From the NCBI GenBank assembly GCA_037440065.1, contig JBBIUV010000017.1:124001-188000 (forward strand): DNA of 64,000 nucleotides, in the 5' to 3' direction. The stretch is from UBA1563 sp037440065. GTDB taxonomy: Bacteria > Bacteroidota > Ignavibacteria > Ignavibacteriales > Ignavibacteriaceae. The first letter of the stretch is position 1. Every line of letters begins with the position of its first letter. A model generated the notes under the pieces. It was not told the DNA's origin. It worked only from the letters and a program-made list of their open reading frames with translations, and did no database searches. This document shows, piece after piece, positions 44,642 through 54,230 of this stretch. A program made the position numbers and the translations under genes.

Positions 44642-46237
44642 TCATTCTACCGCGCTAACACTTTTTTCCACCCCAAACAACTTATATAACCTGTAATTCA
44701 AACTATCATTCAACGCCTGGAAACTTGCTTCGATGATATTCTCAGAAACACCCACGGTTGACCAGCTTTCATCGCCGTCGCGCGAGGTTATCATTACTCT
44801 AACTTTTGCCGCGGTGCCGTGTTTTTCATTCAACACACGCACCTTGTAATCAATAAGCTTTATCGTTTTAATTTCGGGATAGAATCTCTTCAACGCTTTT
44901 CTCAACGCGTTATCAAGCGCGTTAACCGGACCATTTCCTTCAGCGGCAGTATGCTCTTCTTCACCGTTCACTTCAACTTTTAACACCGCTTCCGTTCTAT
45001 CTTTTCCGATATGATCGTTTGTAACATTCACTTTGGAGTAAAGAACTTTGTAAAAAGGAGAAAACTCCTGCAGTTCATTTCTTAATAGAAGTTCAAACGA
45101 AGCTTCCGCTCCGTCATATTGATACCCGTCGTATTCAAGATTCTTAATACTCGCGACAACTTTTTTACTTACTTCTTTTTCGTTAAAGAGATCGATGCCT
45201 AATTCTTTCGCTTTATACTTCACATTACTTTGTCCCGAAAGATCGGAAACTAACACGCGTTGTTTATTGCCAACCGTTGCGGGATCAATGTGTTCATACA
45301 TGCGGCTGTCCTTTAACACCGCGCTAACATGCACTCCCCCTTTATGGGCGAAAGCGGACTTTCCAACAAACGCTGCCCGCGAATTCGGATTCAAGTTCAT
45401 CACTTCATACACAAAATTTGAAAGTGAAGTAAGATGATCAAGACTTATCTCCTGCTTCGTTTTATACTTCAATTTTAAGAGAAGATTAGGAATGATACTC
45501 GATAAATTCGCATTGCCACATCTTTCACCAACTCCGTTAATTGTTCCCTGTACATGCACCGCCCCCGCTTCAACAGCGGCTAAGGAATTTGCTACCGCAA
45601 GTTCTCCATCATTATGCGTATGTATCCCAAACGGGACTTTAATTATTTTCTTCAGGTCTTTAATTATTGCGGTTACTTCATGCGGTAGCGTTCCGCCGTT
45701 AGTATCACAGAGAACAAGAACCGACGCTCCCCCTTTCTCAGCGGCAAGCAGCATTTTTTTCGCAAACTCCGGATCATCTTTGTACCCGTCGAAGAAATGT
45801 TCCGCGTCATAAATAACTTTTCGTCCTGCTTGTTTTAAAAATTCAACCGAACGGAAGATCAACTCTTCATTCTCTTCATCTTTTAAACCTAAACCAATTT
45901 TAGAATGAAGTTTCCATGATTTTCCGAAGATCGTAACTGCTTCCGTTTCCGATTTTAGAAGCGCATTTAAATTTGCATCCGCTTCAAGATGCTTCAACGA
46001 ACGCGCTGTTGATCCAAACGCGCAGACTACGGCGTTCTTAAGATGTAAAGATTGAACTTTTTCAAAAAATTCTTCATCGCGCGGATTGCTGCCTGGCCAA
46101 CCCCCTTCAATAAAATCAATACCAAACTCATCCAAACGCTGTGCAATTACAAGTTTATCTTGTATGGAAAGATTCACGCCTTCGCCCTGTGTACCGTCGC
46201 GTAAAGTTGTGTCGAATAATTCAATTACATGTTTCAT
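44642..46237 (-). CDS. cimA: (R)-citramalate synthase
   Basis: Condenses pyruvate and acetyl-CoA to citramalate, the first step of the threonine-independent route to isoleucine. The 531-residue length fits. The HMGL-like catalytic domain starts LFDTTLRDGTQGEGVNLS with the metal-binding aspartate, and GIHTHNDGELAVANSLAAVE carries the metal histidines. A C-terminal LeuA-type allosteric domain follows (ASFELLLRNELQEFSPFYKV). The sequence IEGGWPGSNPRDEEFF is typical of CimA, unlike LeuA's EAGFP. It is the last gene of the ilv-leu operon, 15 bp after leuD. Confidence 0.93.
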   Translation of the reverse strand: MKHVIELFDTTLRDGTQGEGVNLSIQDKLVIAQRLDEFGIDFIEGGWPGSNPRDEEFFEKVQSLHLKNAVVCAFGSTARSLKHLEADANLNALLKSETEAVTIFGKSWKLHSKIGLGLKDEENEELIFRSVEFLKQAGRKVIYDAEHFFDGYKDDPEFAKKMLLAAEKGGASVLVLCDTNGGTLPHEVTAIIKDLKKIIKVPFGIHTHNDGELAVANSLAAVEAGAVHVQGTINGVGERCGNANLSSIIPNLLLKLKYKTKQEISLDHLTSLSNFVYEVMNLNPNSRAAFVGKSAFAHKGGVHVSAVLKDSRMYEHIDPATVGNKQRVLVSDLSGQSNVKYKAKELGIDLFNEKEVSKKVVASIKNLEYDGYQYDGAEASFELLLRNELQEFSPFYKVLYSKVNVTNDHIGKDRTEAVLKVEVNGEEEHTAAEGNGPVNALDNALRKALKRFYPEIKTIKLIDYKVRVLNEKHGTAAKVRVMITSRDGDESWSTVGVSENIIEASFQALNDSLNYRLYKLFGVEKSVSAVE

Positions 46238-46252
46238 TTCAATTCCTCAAGT

Positions 46253-46813
46253 TTAAGCGATCATATCCGTTTGCCGCGCATATTCAAATAAATTTCCGGC
46301 TTCAAGTATCGGCAGAATATCTCCAAGCGGTTTCAATTTATATTCTTCGTTAGTTGTTAGATTTTTTAACACATTATTTTCAAGATCGATTTTCACTTCA
46401 TCGCCGGTTTTAATTTTATCGTTCAATTTTTCTACTGATTCGTAAGGAACAACGAATCCTCCGTCAACTGCATTTCTAAAAAAGATTCGTGCGTATGATT
46501 CGGCAACGATTACTTTCGTCCCCGCTACCTGCAATGCGAACGGTGCATGCTCACGTGAAGAACCGCATCCAAAATTCGCCCCTCCAATGATGATCGGATA
46601 TTCAGTTTCAAACTTTTCAGCTTCAACATATTTAATTCCGCCATTCGGTAAACCCGATTTTTCCATCGGTACGGAAGAGAGTGCGTACTTGCCGTACATT
46701 TTTTTCTCTTCCGGATCAGATAAACTGTAAACCAAATGTTCCGCCGGAATTATCTGATCTGTATCGATATTATTACTTAATACAAACGCTTTACCATTTA
46801 TTACTTTTTCCAT
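46253..46813 (-). CDS. leuD: 3-isopropylmalate dehydratase small subunit
   Basis: Forms with LeuC the isomerase of leucine synthesis, and probably also processes citramalate. The start is set at 46813 because AAAGGAAC lies just before it; a frame from 46828 contains that site. The protein has 186 residues. The swivel-domain hallmarks are LSNNIDTDQIIPAEHL and GGANFGCGSSREHAPFALQ. It lies 28 bp after leuC and 15 bp before cimA. Confidence 0.95.
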   Translation of the reverse strand: MEKVINGKAFVLSNNIDTDQIIPAEHLVYSLSDPEEKKMYGKYALSSVPMEKSGLPNGGIKYVEAEKFETEYPIIIGGANFGCGSSREHAPFALQVAGTKVIVAESYARIFFRNAVDGGFVVPYESVEKLNDKIKTGDEVKIDLENNVLKNLTTNEEYKLKPLGDILPILEAGNLFEYARQTDMIA

Positions 46814-46841
46814 TTCGTTCCTTTTCAATTTCAGTTTTCAA

Positions 46842-48137
46842 TTATAAAAAGTCTCTCGGATCGGTGATAACTCCGGTTATTGCTGAAGCAGCTACGGTTA
46901 ACGGTGAAGCTAAATAAACTTCCGACTGTCTGCTTCCCATTCTTCCCGGAAAGTTTCGGTTCGTGGTTGAAATTACAACTTCATTATCCGTCGCTCTTCC
47001 GATTGTATCAGCCGGACCGCCAAGACAAGCCGCGCAGCTTGATTGTGCGATTGTACAACCTGCTTTTTCAAAAATATCTTTTAAAGAAATTCCGCTTATG
47101 GTTTCTATCTCAAGTTCTCTTGCAACCTCTGTTGATGCAGGGACAATGAATGTTGAAGTTTTAACTTGATTTCCTAAAAGTATTTTTGCCGCCGCTTGAA
47201 AATCCGATAACTTTCCGCCGGTACATGAACCGATATAACACTTTGTGAGTTTTGTTCCGGCGACACTTCTTACGGTTCCCATGTTGTCCGGACTGTGCGG
47301 TTTTGCAACAACCGGTTCCAATTCAGAGGTTTTATATTTCCTAATCGAATGATATTTTGCATCTGCGTCACTTGTAAAGATTTCATATTCTTTATTCGTT
47401 CTTTCTTTAACATAGGCTTCGGTCACTGCGTCTGCAGCGATGATACCGTTCATTCCACCAGCTTCAATTGCCATGTTTGTCAACGTCATACGTTCTGTCA
47501 TCGAAAGTGAAAAAACTCCTTCGCCGTCAAACTCCATTGCGCGGTAAGTTGCGCCATCGGTGGTAATATCACCGAGAATTCTAAGGATCAAATCTTTCGC
47601 CATTAAGTATGGAGGAAGTTCACCTTCAAAAATAAATTTCATTGATTCAGGAACTTTCTCCCAAATTTTTCCCGTACCGAGAATGAATGCTGCATCGGTA
47701 TTTCCAACACCCGTTGCGAACATTCCAAATGCGCCTGATGTACACGTGTGCGAGTCGGTGCCAAATAAAACTGTTCCTGGAACATTGTAACCTTCTTCTG
47801 CTAACGCGAGATGACATACACCTTTATATTTATCAGTGCCAACATCATAATAATTATCAACACAATATTGGTTTGCAAACTCCCGAAGAAGTGAAACGTT
47901 TCTGTTTGCCTGCGGATTTTTAGTAAAGATATAATGATCGGGGAAGATCACTAATTTATTCTTGTCCCAAATCTTAGCGGCTTCTCCGAATTCTCTTTTC
48001 CATATTTCAATTGTCGGCGGACCGCAAACGTCGTGAGTCATCAGCACGTCAACGTTAAGCCAAATATTTTGTCCCGGCTCAACAAACGTTTTCCCGGCGG
48101 ATTTAGCTAATATTTTTTCTGTTATTGTCATCTTCAT
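46842..48137 (-). CDS. leuC: 3-isopropylmalate dehydratase large subunit
   Basis: The aconitase-type catalytic subunit with a 4Fe-4S cluster. It has 431 residues, the shorter archaeal-type size. Cluster cysteines are seen in CYIGSCTGGKLSDF and SSCAACLGGPADT. The substrate loop contains LFGTDSHTCTSGAFGMFATG, and the C-terminus NRNFPGRMGS is conserved. An in-frame ATG two codons in is an alternative start. With LeuD it should act on both isopropylmalate and citramalate. Confidence 0.96.
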   Translation of the reverse strand: MKMTITEKILAKSAGKTFVEPGQNIWLNVDVLMTHDVCGPPTIEIWKREFGEAAKIWDKNKLVIFPDHYIFTKNPQANRNVSLLREFANQYCVDNYYDVGTDKYKGVCHLALAEEGYNVPGTVLFGTDSHTCTSGAFGMFATGVGNTDAAFILGTGKIWEKVPESMKFIFEGELPPYLMAKDLILRILGDITTDGATYRAMEFDGEGVFSLSMTERMTLTNMAIEAGGMNGIIAADAVTEAYVKERTNKEYEIFTSDADAKYHSIRKYKTSELEPVVAKPHSPDNMGTVRSVAGTKLTKCYIGSCTGGKLSDFQAAAKILLGNQVKTSTFIVPASTEVARELEIETISGISLKDIFEKAGCTIAQSSCAACLGGPADTIGRATDNEVVISTTNRNFPGRMGSRQSEVYLASPLTVAASAITGVITDPRDFL

Positions 48138-48150
48138 TTAATTTTTTCCC

Positions 48151-49743
48151 TTACACAGCTTGTGATATTTCAGATAAATAAGAATTTGGAAGTTCTTCTT
48201 TCGCTTTAAAATATTGTTCTTGATGATTTAATGCTTGAAGAAATCCCTTTGCACTTGCTTCGATAATGTCTGTGGAGATTCCTCTTCCGGTAAACGTAAT
48301 ATCATCTTTTTTGATCTTAACGATAACCTCTCCAAGTGCCTGGCGACCGGAAGTAACCGAACGCACGAAGTAAGATTCCAACGAAACTTTTGTATTCAAT
48401 GCGCGCTCGATAGCGTTAAACGTAGCATCAACTACACCGTCACCCGTTGCCGATTCCTGCAGCATTTCTTTTTCTGTTTTGATGCGAACTGTTGCTGTCG
48501 GAATTGAATTTGTTCCGGAATGGATTTGCAAATAATCAAGTTCATAGGATGATGATGCAAATTTGATCGAACTTTCTTCCATCAATATTCGCAAATCGTC
48601 ATCGTAAATTTCTTTCTTCTTATCAGCAAGTAATAAAAACTTCTCGTAAATTTCGGAAAGCTCTTTCACTTGAAGATGGTAACCGAGTTCGATCAAACGT
48701 GATTTTAATCCATGCTTGCCGGAGTGTCTACCAAGAACAATTTTTGTTTTTGGAACTCCGACGGTTTCAGGCTGCATTATTTCATAAGTTTGTCGATTCT
48801 TCAACATTCCATCTTGATGAATGCCCGACTCATGCGCGAAGGCGTTATCACCAACAATCGCTTTGTTTGGCTGAACAACTATTCCGCTGAAAGAAGAAAC
48901 CATTCTGCTTGAATTAAATATTTCTTCTGTTTTGATCTTAGTGAAATACTTCACTAAATCTTTTCTAACCTTTAACGCCATAACAACTTCTTCAAGCGAA
49001 GCGTTACCGGCGCGTTCTCCGATTCCGTTAATAGTACATTCGATTTGCCGTGCGCCATTTTCAATTCCCGCTAACGAATTTGCAACTGCCAAACCAAGAT
49101 CGTTGTGGCAATGCACGCTGATAATTGCTTTGTCGATATTCTTCACGCGTCTTTTTAATTCAGCGATCTTAGCGCCGAACTCCGAAGGGAACGTATATCC
49201 GGTTGTATCTGGAATATTGATCGTTGTCGCACCCGCTTCAATTGCGGTCTCAACAATATCTACCAAATAACCGATGTCGGTTCTTCCCGCATCTTCAGCA
49301 GAGTATTCAACATCCTTTACAAAAGATTTTGCGTAAGCGACGGAATCATAAGTCATCTTCAAAATTGTTTTTCTTTTGGCTTCCAACGATTTACCATAAC
49401 GATCGTCTCCAAACTTTCCAAGAATATGAATATCCGATGTACTTGTAAAGGTATGAATTCTTGGTTTCTTTCCGTGTTTCAAGGCGTCATAAGCAGTTTT
49501 AATATCTTTTTCCACCGCGCGCGAAAGTCCGGCAACAACAACATTAACTTCATTCGCTATCAATTGAACAGCTTCAAACTGCGCGGGCGAGGAAACCGGA
49601 AAACCTGCTTCAATAATATCAACATTTAGTTTTTCTAGCTGTCTTGCAATCTCAACTTTTTCCGAAATGCTTAGCGATGCGCCTGGAGATTGTTCACCGT
49701 CTCTTAACGTAGTATCGAATATAAAAATTCTGTTCTTATCCAT
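48151..49743 (-). CDS. leuA: 2-isopropylmalate synthase
   Basis: Condenses 2-oxoisovalerate with acetyl-CoA, the committed step to leucine. It has 530 residues with an N-terminal catalytic barrel (FDTTLRDGEQSPGASLS, IEAGFPVSSPAQFEAVQ, VHCHNDLGLAVANSLA, GAREIECTINGIGERAGN-like) and a C-terminal leucine-sensing domain (KVSLESYFVRSVTSGRQALG). It lies between leuB and leuC in the operon. Feedback inhibition by leucine is expected from the domain. Confidence 0.96.
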   Translation of the reverse strand: MDKNRIFIFDTTLRDGEQSPGASLSISEKVEIARQLEKLNVDIIEAGFPVSSPAQFEAVQLIANEVNVVVAGLSRAVEKDIKTAYDALKHGKKPRIHTFTSTSDIHILGKFGDDRYGKSLEAKRKTILKMTYDSVAYAKSFVKDVEYSAEDAGRTDIGYLVDIVETAIEAGATTINIPDTTGYTFPSEFGAKIAELKRRVKNIDKAIISVHCHNDLGLAVANSLAGIENGARQIECTINGIGERAGNASLEEVVMALKVRKDLVKYFTKIKTEEIFNSSRMVSSFSGIVVQPNKAIVGDNAFAHESGIHQDGMLKNRQTYEIMQPETVGVPKTKIVLGRHSGKHGLKSRLIELGYHLQVKELSEIYEKFLLLADKKKEIYDDDLRILMEESSIKFASSSYELDYLQIHSGTNSIPTATVRIKTEKEMLQESATGDGVVDATFNAIERALNTKVSLESYFVRSVTSGRQALGEVIVKIKKDDITFTGRGISTDIIEASAKGFLQALNHQEQYFKAKEELPNSYLSEISQAV

Positions 49744-49771
49744 TTTCTTCCCTTTCGAAGTAAAATTATTT

Positions 49772-50869
49772 TTAAACTTCCACGGTTGATTTTTTTTGAT
49801 ATAAAACTTCTTCTAAAGATTTTAATACTTCATCCCGCATGGAAGTAGTTGATACAAGTCTCATTCCATCCGAATAAATATCCGCTGTTCTAAAATTTTG
49901 TTCTAGCGTTTTTGCAATTGCTTGCTCAATTGCAGAACCAATTTCCGGAAGATTAAAAGAATAGCTAAACATCAAGGAGATTGACGCAATGGAAGCAAGC
50001 GGGTTTGCTTTATTCTGTCCGGCAATATCTGGTGCACTGCCATGTACAGGTTCGTACAAAGCATATTTTTCACCAAGACTCGCGGATGGAAGCATTCCCA
50101 AACTGCCGGTGATCATTGCTGCAACATCGCTTAAAATGTCTCCAAATAAATTTTGTGTCAGAATCACATCAAACTGTTTTGGATTGCGTACCAATTGCAT
50201 CGCAGCGTTATCAACGTACATATCACTCAACTTCACATCGGAGAATTCCTCATCATGAATTTGATGAACAACTTTGCGCCAAAATTGAGAACTTTCCAAC
50301 ACGTTTGCTTTATCAACCGAAGAAACTTTTCCAGTTCTTTGTCGTGCAACTGTAAAAGCTTTTCTCGCAATGCGCTCAACTTCTTCTTTCGAATAAACTA
50401 ACGTGTTCCAACCTTTATTTTCATCATAACCGCGAGGTTCACCGAAATAAATTCCGCCGGTTAATTCTCTAAAGATTACAATGTCAGTTCCTGATAAGAC
50501 TTCCGGTCTCAGTGATGAAGCATCAAGAAGTGCATCGTAAACTTTTGCGGGACGGATGTTTGAGAATAATCCGAGTGATTTTCTAAGTTTCAATAAAGCC
50601 GCTTCCGGTTTTAAATGATGCGGCAATGATTCCCATTTAACTCCGCCAACCGCACCGAGGAATACCGCATCCGAATCATAACATGCACTAAGTGTCGTAT
50701 CGGTTAAAGGAGTTTCATTTGCATCGTAAGAACAGCCGCCAATCAAATGGTAGCTGTACGAAAGTTCTATGCCCGTTTTTTCCGCTACAAACTGAAGAAC
50801 TTTAACAGCGGCATCGGTTACTTCGGGACCAATTCCATCTCCCGGTAAAAGAGCAATTTTATATTTCAT
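49772..50869 (-). CDS. leuB: 3-isopropylmalate dehydrogenase
   Basis: Oxidatively decarboxylates 3-isopropylmalate with NAD+. It has 365 residues. Family segments are LLPGDGIGPEVTDAAVKVLQ, FLGAVGGVKWESLPHHLKPE, FRELTGGIYFGEPR and the nucleotide-binding LYEPVHGSAPDIAGQNKANP. It is likely also to act on the citramalate-derived intermediate. The gap upstream to ilvC holds a perfect 28-bp palindrome. Confidence 0.97.
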   Translation of the reverse strand: MKYKIALLPGDGIGPEVTDAAVKVLQFVAEKTGIELSYSYHLIGGCSYDANETPLTDTTLSACYDSDAVFLGAVGGVKWESLPHHLKPEAALLKLRKSLGLFSNIRPAKVYDALLDASSLRPEVLSGTDIVIFRELTGGIYFGEPRGYDENKGWNTLVYSKEEVERIARKAFTVARQRTGKVSSVDKANVLESSQFWRKVVHQIHDEEFSDVKLSDMYVDNAAMQLVRNPKQFDVILTQNLFGDILSDVAAMITGSLGMLPSASLGEKYALYEPVHGSAPDIAGQNKANPLASIASISLMFSYSFNLPEIGSAIEQAIAKTLEQNFRTADIYSDGMRLVSTTSMRDEVLKSLEEVLYQKKSTVEV

Positions 50870-50889
50870 TTTAAATCCTATTCGTAATC

Positions 50890-50917
50890 GTAGAGACTTG
50901 CCATGGCAAGTCTCTAC
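50890..50917. repeat. Perfect 28-bp palindrome in the ilvC-leuB gap
   Basis: GTAGAGACTTGCCA (50890-50903) is followed by its exact complement TGGCAAGTCTCTAC. It sits between ilvC and leuB inside the operon. It shares AGAGAC...GCCA/TGGC...GTCTCT with the hairpin at 42921-42957. It has no T-tract, so it may be a dispersed element or an RNA processing or stability hairpin and is not a terminator. Confidence 0.8.
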
Positions 50918-50934
50918 ATGTTCATACTAATTAT

Positions 50935-51951
50935 TTAGGCGTCAACTTCTTCTTTTTTATTTTGATTGAACAACCAGCTCATCATTCCGCGGAGTTTTGC
51001 CCCGACCGTTTCGATTGCGTGTTCGGTGTTACTTTTTCTAAGTTGAGCGAATTTTGGTCCACCGCTTCTATATTCAGCTAACCATTCGTTTGCAAATTGT
51101 CCGGACTGAATTTCAGCAAGAATTTTTTTCATTTCATTTTTAGATTCTTGCGTAATGATTCTCGGTCCGCGGGTCATACCACCATATTCAGCAGTATCGC
51201 TCACGGAGTAATTCATTCTTGACAATCCTCCTTCATAATAGAGGTCAACGATAAGTTTCATCTCGTGCATACATTCAAAGTAAGCAAGTTCCGGCGGATA
51301 ACCGGCTTCGGTTAACGTTTCAAATCCTGCTTTAATTAATTCAGCTGAACCGCCGCACAATACCGCTTGTTCACCGAACAAATCTGTTTCTGTTTCATTC
51401 TTGAAGTTCGTTTCAATTACTCCTGCACGAGCACCACCTATACCTTTAGCCCAGGCAAGTGCTAAATCTTTTGTGTTGCCTGAAGGATCTTGATAAACCG
51501 CGATCAAACAAGGAACGCCTGAACCTTCGGTGAATGTTCTGCGCACTAAATGTCCCGGTCCTTTTGGAGCGATCATCATTACGTTTACATCGGCAGGAGG
51601 GACAATTTGTTTGTAATGAATATTGAATCCGTGTCCGAATGCCAACGTTTTACCGGATGTTACATGCTGAACAACATCAGTGTCATAAATATCTTTTTGG
51701 TTTTGATCAGGTAAAAGAAGCATGATAACATCAGCCCATGCGGAAGCATCAGAAACAGTTTTTACTTGCAATCCGAGAGCTTCAGCTTTTTCCCAGCGTG
51801 CGCTGCTTTGACGCAAACCAACACAAACATTCATTCCGCTATCTTTTAAATTAAGCGCGTGAGCATGTCCTTGACTTCCGAAGCCAAGCACAGCAATTTT
51901 TTTATCTTTTAGAAAATCCAGCGATGCATCGCCATCATAATAAACTTTCAT
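50935..51951 (-). CDS. ilvC: Ketol-acid reductoisomerase
   Basis: Isomerises and reduces acetolactate or acetohydroxybutyrate with NADPH. It has 338 residues, the short class I form. The cofactor fold is AVLGFGSQGHAHALNLKDSG, followed by MIAPKGPGHLVRR and the metal-binding region ETETDLFGEQAVLCGG. Its start overlaps the ilvN stop by one base (TAATG), so the two are translationally coupled. Confidence 0.97.
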   Translation of the reverse strand: MKVYYDGDASLDFLKDKKIAVLGFGSQGHAHALNLKDSGMNVCVGLRQSSARWEKAEALGLQVKTVSDASAWADVIMLLLPDQNQKDIYDTDVVQHVTSGKTLAFGHGFNIHYKQIVPPADVNVMMIAPKGPGHLVRRTFTEGSGVPCLIAVYQDPSGNTKDLALAWAKGIGGARAGVIETNFKNETETDLFGEQAVLCGGSAELIKAGFETLTEAGYPPELAYFECMHEMKLIVDLYYEGGLSRMNYSVSDTAEYGGMTRGPRIITQESKNEMKKILAEIQSGQFANEWLAEYRSGGPKFAQLRKSNTEHAIETVGAKLRGMMSWLFNQNKKEEVDA

Positions 51952-52478
51952 TATATTTTTTCCTTTTCTTTTGTTGTAGAAATTTTAGGTTGAATTTTTG
52001 ACTGCTCGCCTCGTTTTAGTGCGACAGTTCCTGAACGTGCGATTTCTTTAATTCCGTATTGCGAAACTACGTTTATCACCGCATCAATTTTATCCGGCGG
52101 TCCGGTTATCTCAAGAGTTAATGTCCTATTATTTATATCGACTATCTTACCGCGGAAAATATCACAGATGTTTGTCAGTTCCGGTCTCGTTCCTTTTTGA
52201 TAAAAAACGGTGATGAGAGCAAGTTCACGTTCAACTCGCGGCTGCCCGGTCAGATCAACAACTTTAATTGTGTCAATCAAACGATTTAATTGTTTAACAA
52301 CCTGCTCAATAATTTGATCGTCGCCGGAAGTAACTAAAGTCATTCTGGAAATTTCAGGTTCTTCAGTCTCTCCGATCGAGATGCTGTGAATGTTGAAACC
52401 TCTTCCGCTAAACATGGTTGCCACGCGGTTAAAAGCTCCAAATCGATTTTCGACAAGTACAGAAATTGTGTGTTTCAT
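51951..52478 (-). CDS. ilvN: Acetolactate synthase small regulatory subunit
   Basis: Regulates IlvB and confers valine feedback. It has 175 residues with an N-terminal ACT domain (HTISVLVENRFGAFNRVATM, FSGRGFNIHSISIGETE) and a C-terminal domain with the LALITVFYQKGTRPEL strand. It lies three bases after ilvB and overlaps ilvC by one base. Confidence 0.95.
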   Translation of the reverse strand: MKHTISVLVENRFGAFNRVATMFSGRGFNIHSISIGETEEPEISRMTLVTSGDDQIIEQVVKQLNRLIDTIKVVDLTGQPRVERELALITVFYQKGTRPELTNICDIFRGKIVDINNRTLTLEITGPPDKIDAVINVVSQYGIKEIARSGTVALKRGEQSKIQPKISTTKEKEKI

Positions 52479-52481
52479 TTG

Positions 52482-54200
52482 TTATACCATTGTTTTGGGA
52501 TTTAATCTTTTTGTCATCATTTCACCGATAGACGCTCCAGCAGGAACCATCGGGAAAACCATGTCTTCTTTAACAACTTTAAATTCGATAAATACAGGAC
52601 GATCGTTAATTGCGAACGCTTCATCTAAAACCGAATCAACTTCTTTCGGATGTTCAACTGAAAAAGCTGCGAGACCAAACGCTTCTGCAACTTTTCTGAA
52701 ATCAGGATTACTTTTTGAAAGATCAGTGAAGCTGTATTTCTCTGCATGGAAAAGTTCCTGCCACTGACGAACCATTCCCAAGAAGCTATTGTTGATCACG
52801 ATAAATTTAATCGGAAGTTTGTTTGCAACAGCGGTGATCAACTCTTGAATATTCATTTGAAAACCACCGTCTCCGCTGATCGAAATTATTGGTCGGTCCT
52901 TAACACCAAAAGCAGCGCCAATAGATGCCGGAACTGAAAAGCCCATTGTTCCCAATCCACCGCTTGTTAAGTGCGAGCGCGGATGAACAAATTTATAATG
53001 CTGCGCAATCCACATTTGATGTTGGCCAACATCGGAAACAACTACCGCATGACCTTTAGTCTTTGCAGAAATTTTTTCAATTACAAATTGAGTTCTCAAC
53101 ATGCCGTCATTCGGATCAAGATCGAATGGACATTCTTTTTTCCATTTTTCAATTTGCTTCCACCAATCGGTTATCTCCGGACGTTCATCCATCTCGGCAG
53201 CAAGTTCTGCAAGAACATGTTTAACGTCTCCAACAATCGGCAGATCAACAAGAACATTTTTGTCGATAGCAGTCGGATCAACATCAACATGAATTTTGTA
53301 AGACTTGGTAGAAAACGATTCTACTTTTCCCGTAACACGATCATCAAAACGAGCACCCAATGCAATTAAAAGATCGCAACTGTTTACAGCCTGATTTGCC
53401 CAATACGTTCCATGCATTCCGAGCATACCAAGTGAAAGATCGTCAGTCCCCGGGAAAGCGCCTAAACCTTGAAGAGTCATGGTTACCGGTAAATTATTTT
53501 CCTTTGCAAGAAGCGCTAACTCCCTTGTTCCACCGGACATAATAACTCCACCACCAACATAGAGTAAAGGTTTCTTCGCCTTCTTCAGCATTTCTGCTGC
53601 TTTTTTAATTTGATTTTGATGTCCCATAAACGTTGGTTTGTAGCCGCGTATATCAACCTTTTCAGGATATTCAAATTCACAAACAGAATTGATTACATCT
53701 TTAGGAAGATCGACCAAAACCGGACCGGGTCTGCCTGTAGAAGCAATAAAGAATGCCTTGCGAATAGTATCTGCTAATTCTTTTACATCACGAACAAGAA
53801 AATTATGTTTTGTTATGGGTCTTGTAATTCCCATTATATCTGCTTCTTGAAAAGCATCATTTCCAATTAACTTTGTTGGGACTTGTCCAGTAAATATCAC
53901 AACTGGAATTGAATCCATATAGGCATCAGCAATACCGGTCACAGTATTTGTTGCTCCGGGTCCAGAGGTTACAAGCACCACTCCGACTTTACCAGTCGCT
54001 TTTGCATAACCTTCTGCCGCATGTATTGCGCCCTGCTCATGACGGGTTAAAATATGCTCGAGGAAATCGACATCATAAAGTTTTTCATATAATTTTAGCA
54101 CAGCTCCACCTGGGTATCCAAACACATATTCAACCTTCTCTTTGTGTAAGCATTCAAAGAAGATTTCTGCACCGCTCATCTTCTGTTTATGGTCTTTCAT
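52482..54200 (-). CDS. ilvB: Acetolactate synthase large subunit
   Basis: A thiamine-diphosphate enzyme that condenses two pyruvates, or pyruvate with 2-oxobutyrate. It has 572 residues. The catalytic glutamate lies in RHEQGAIHAAEGYAKATG. GPGATNTVTGIADAYMDSIP is conserved, and the diphosphate-binding motif GDGGFQMNIQELITAVANKL continues to NNSFLGMVRQWQ. It lies 30 bp after ilvD and three bases before ilvN. Confidence 0.97.
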   Translation of the reverse strand: MKDHKQKMSGAEIFFECLHKEKVEYVFGYPGGAVLKLYEKLYDVDFLEHILTRHEQGAIHAAEGYAKATGKVGVVLVTSGPGATNTVTGIADAYMDSIPVVIFTGQVPTKLIGNDAFQEADIMGITRPITKHNFLVRDVKELADTIRKAFFIASTGRPGPVLVDLPKDVINSVCEFEYPEKVDIRGYKPTFMGHQNQIKKAAEMLKKAKKPLLYVGGGVIMSGGTRELALLAKENNLPVTMTLQGLGAFPGTDDLSLGMLGMHGTYWANQAVNSCDLLIALGARFDDRVTGKVESFSTKSYKIHVDVDPTAIDKNVLVDLPIVGDVKHVLAELAAEMDERPEITDWWKQIEKWKKECPFDLDPNDGMLRTQFVIEKISAKTKGHAVVVSDVGQHQMWIAQHYKFVHPRSHLTSGGLGTMGFSVPASIGAAFGVKDRPIISISGDGGFQMNIQELITAVANKLPIKFIVINNSFLGMVRQWQELFHAEKYSFTDLSKSNPDFRKVAEAFGLAAFSVEHPKEVDSVLDEAFAINDRPVFIEFKVVKEDMVFPMVPAGASIGEMMTKRLNPKTMV

Positions 54201-54230
54201 AAAGTATCCTTTCTCACTTCTTTCATTTTT

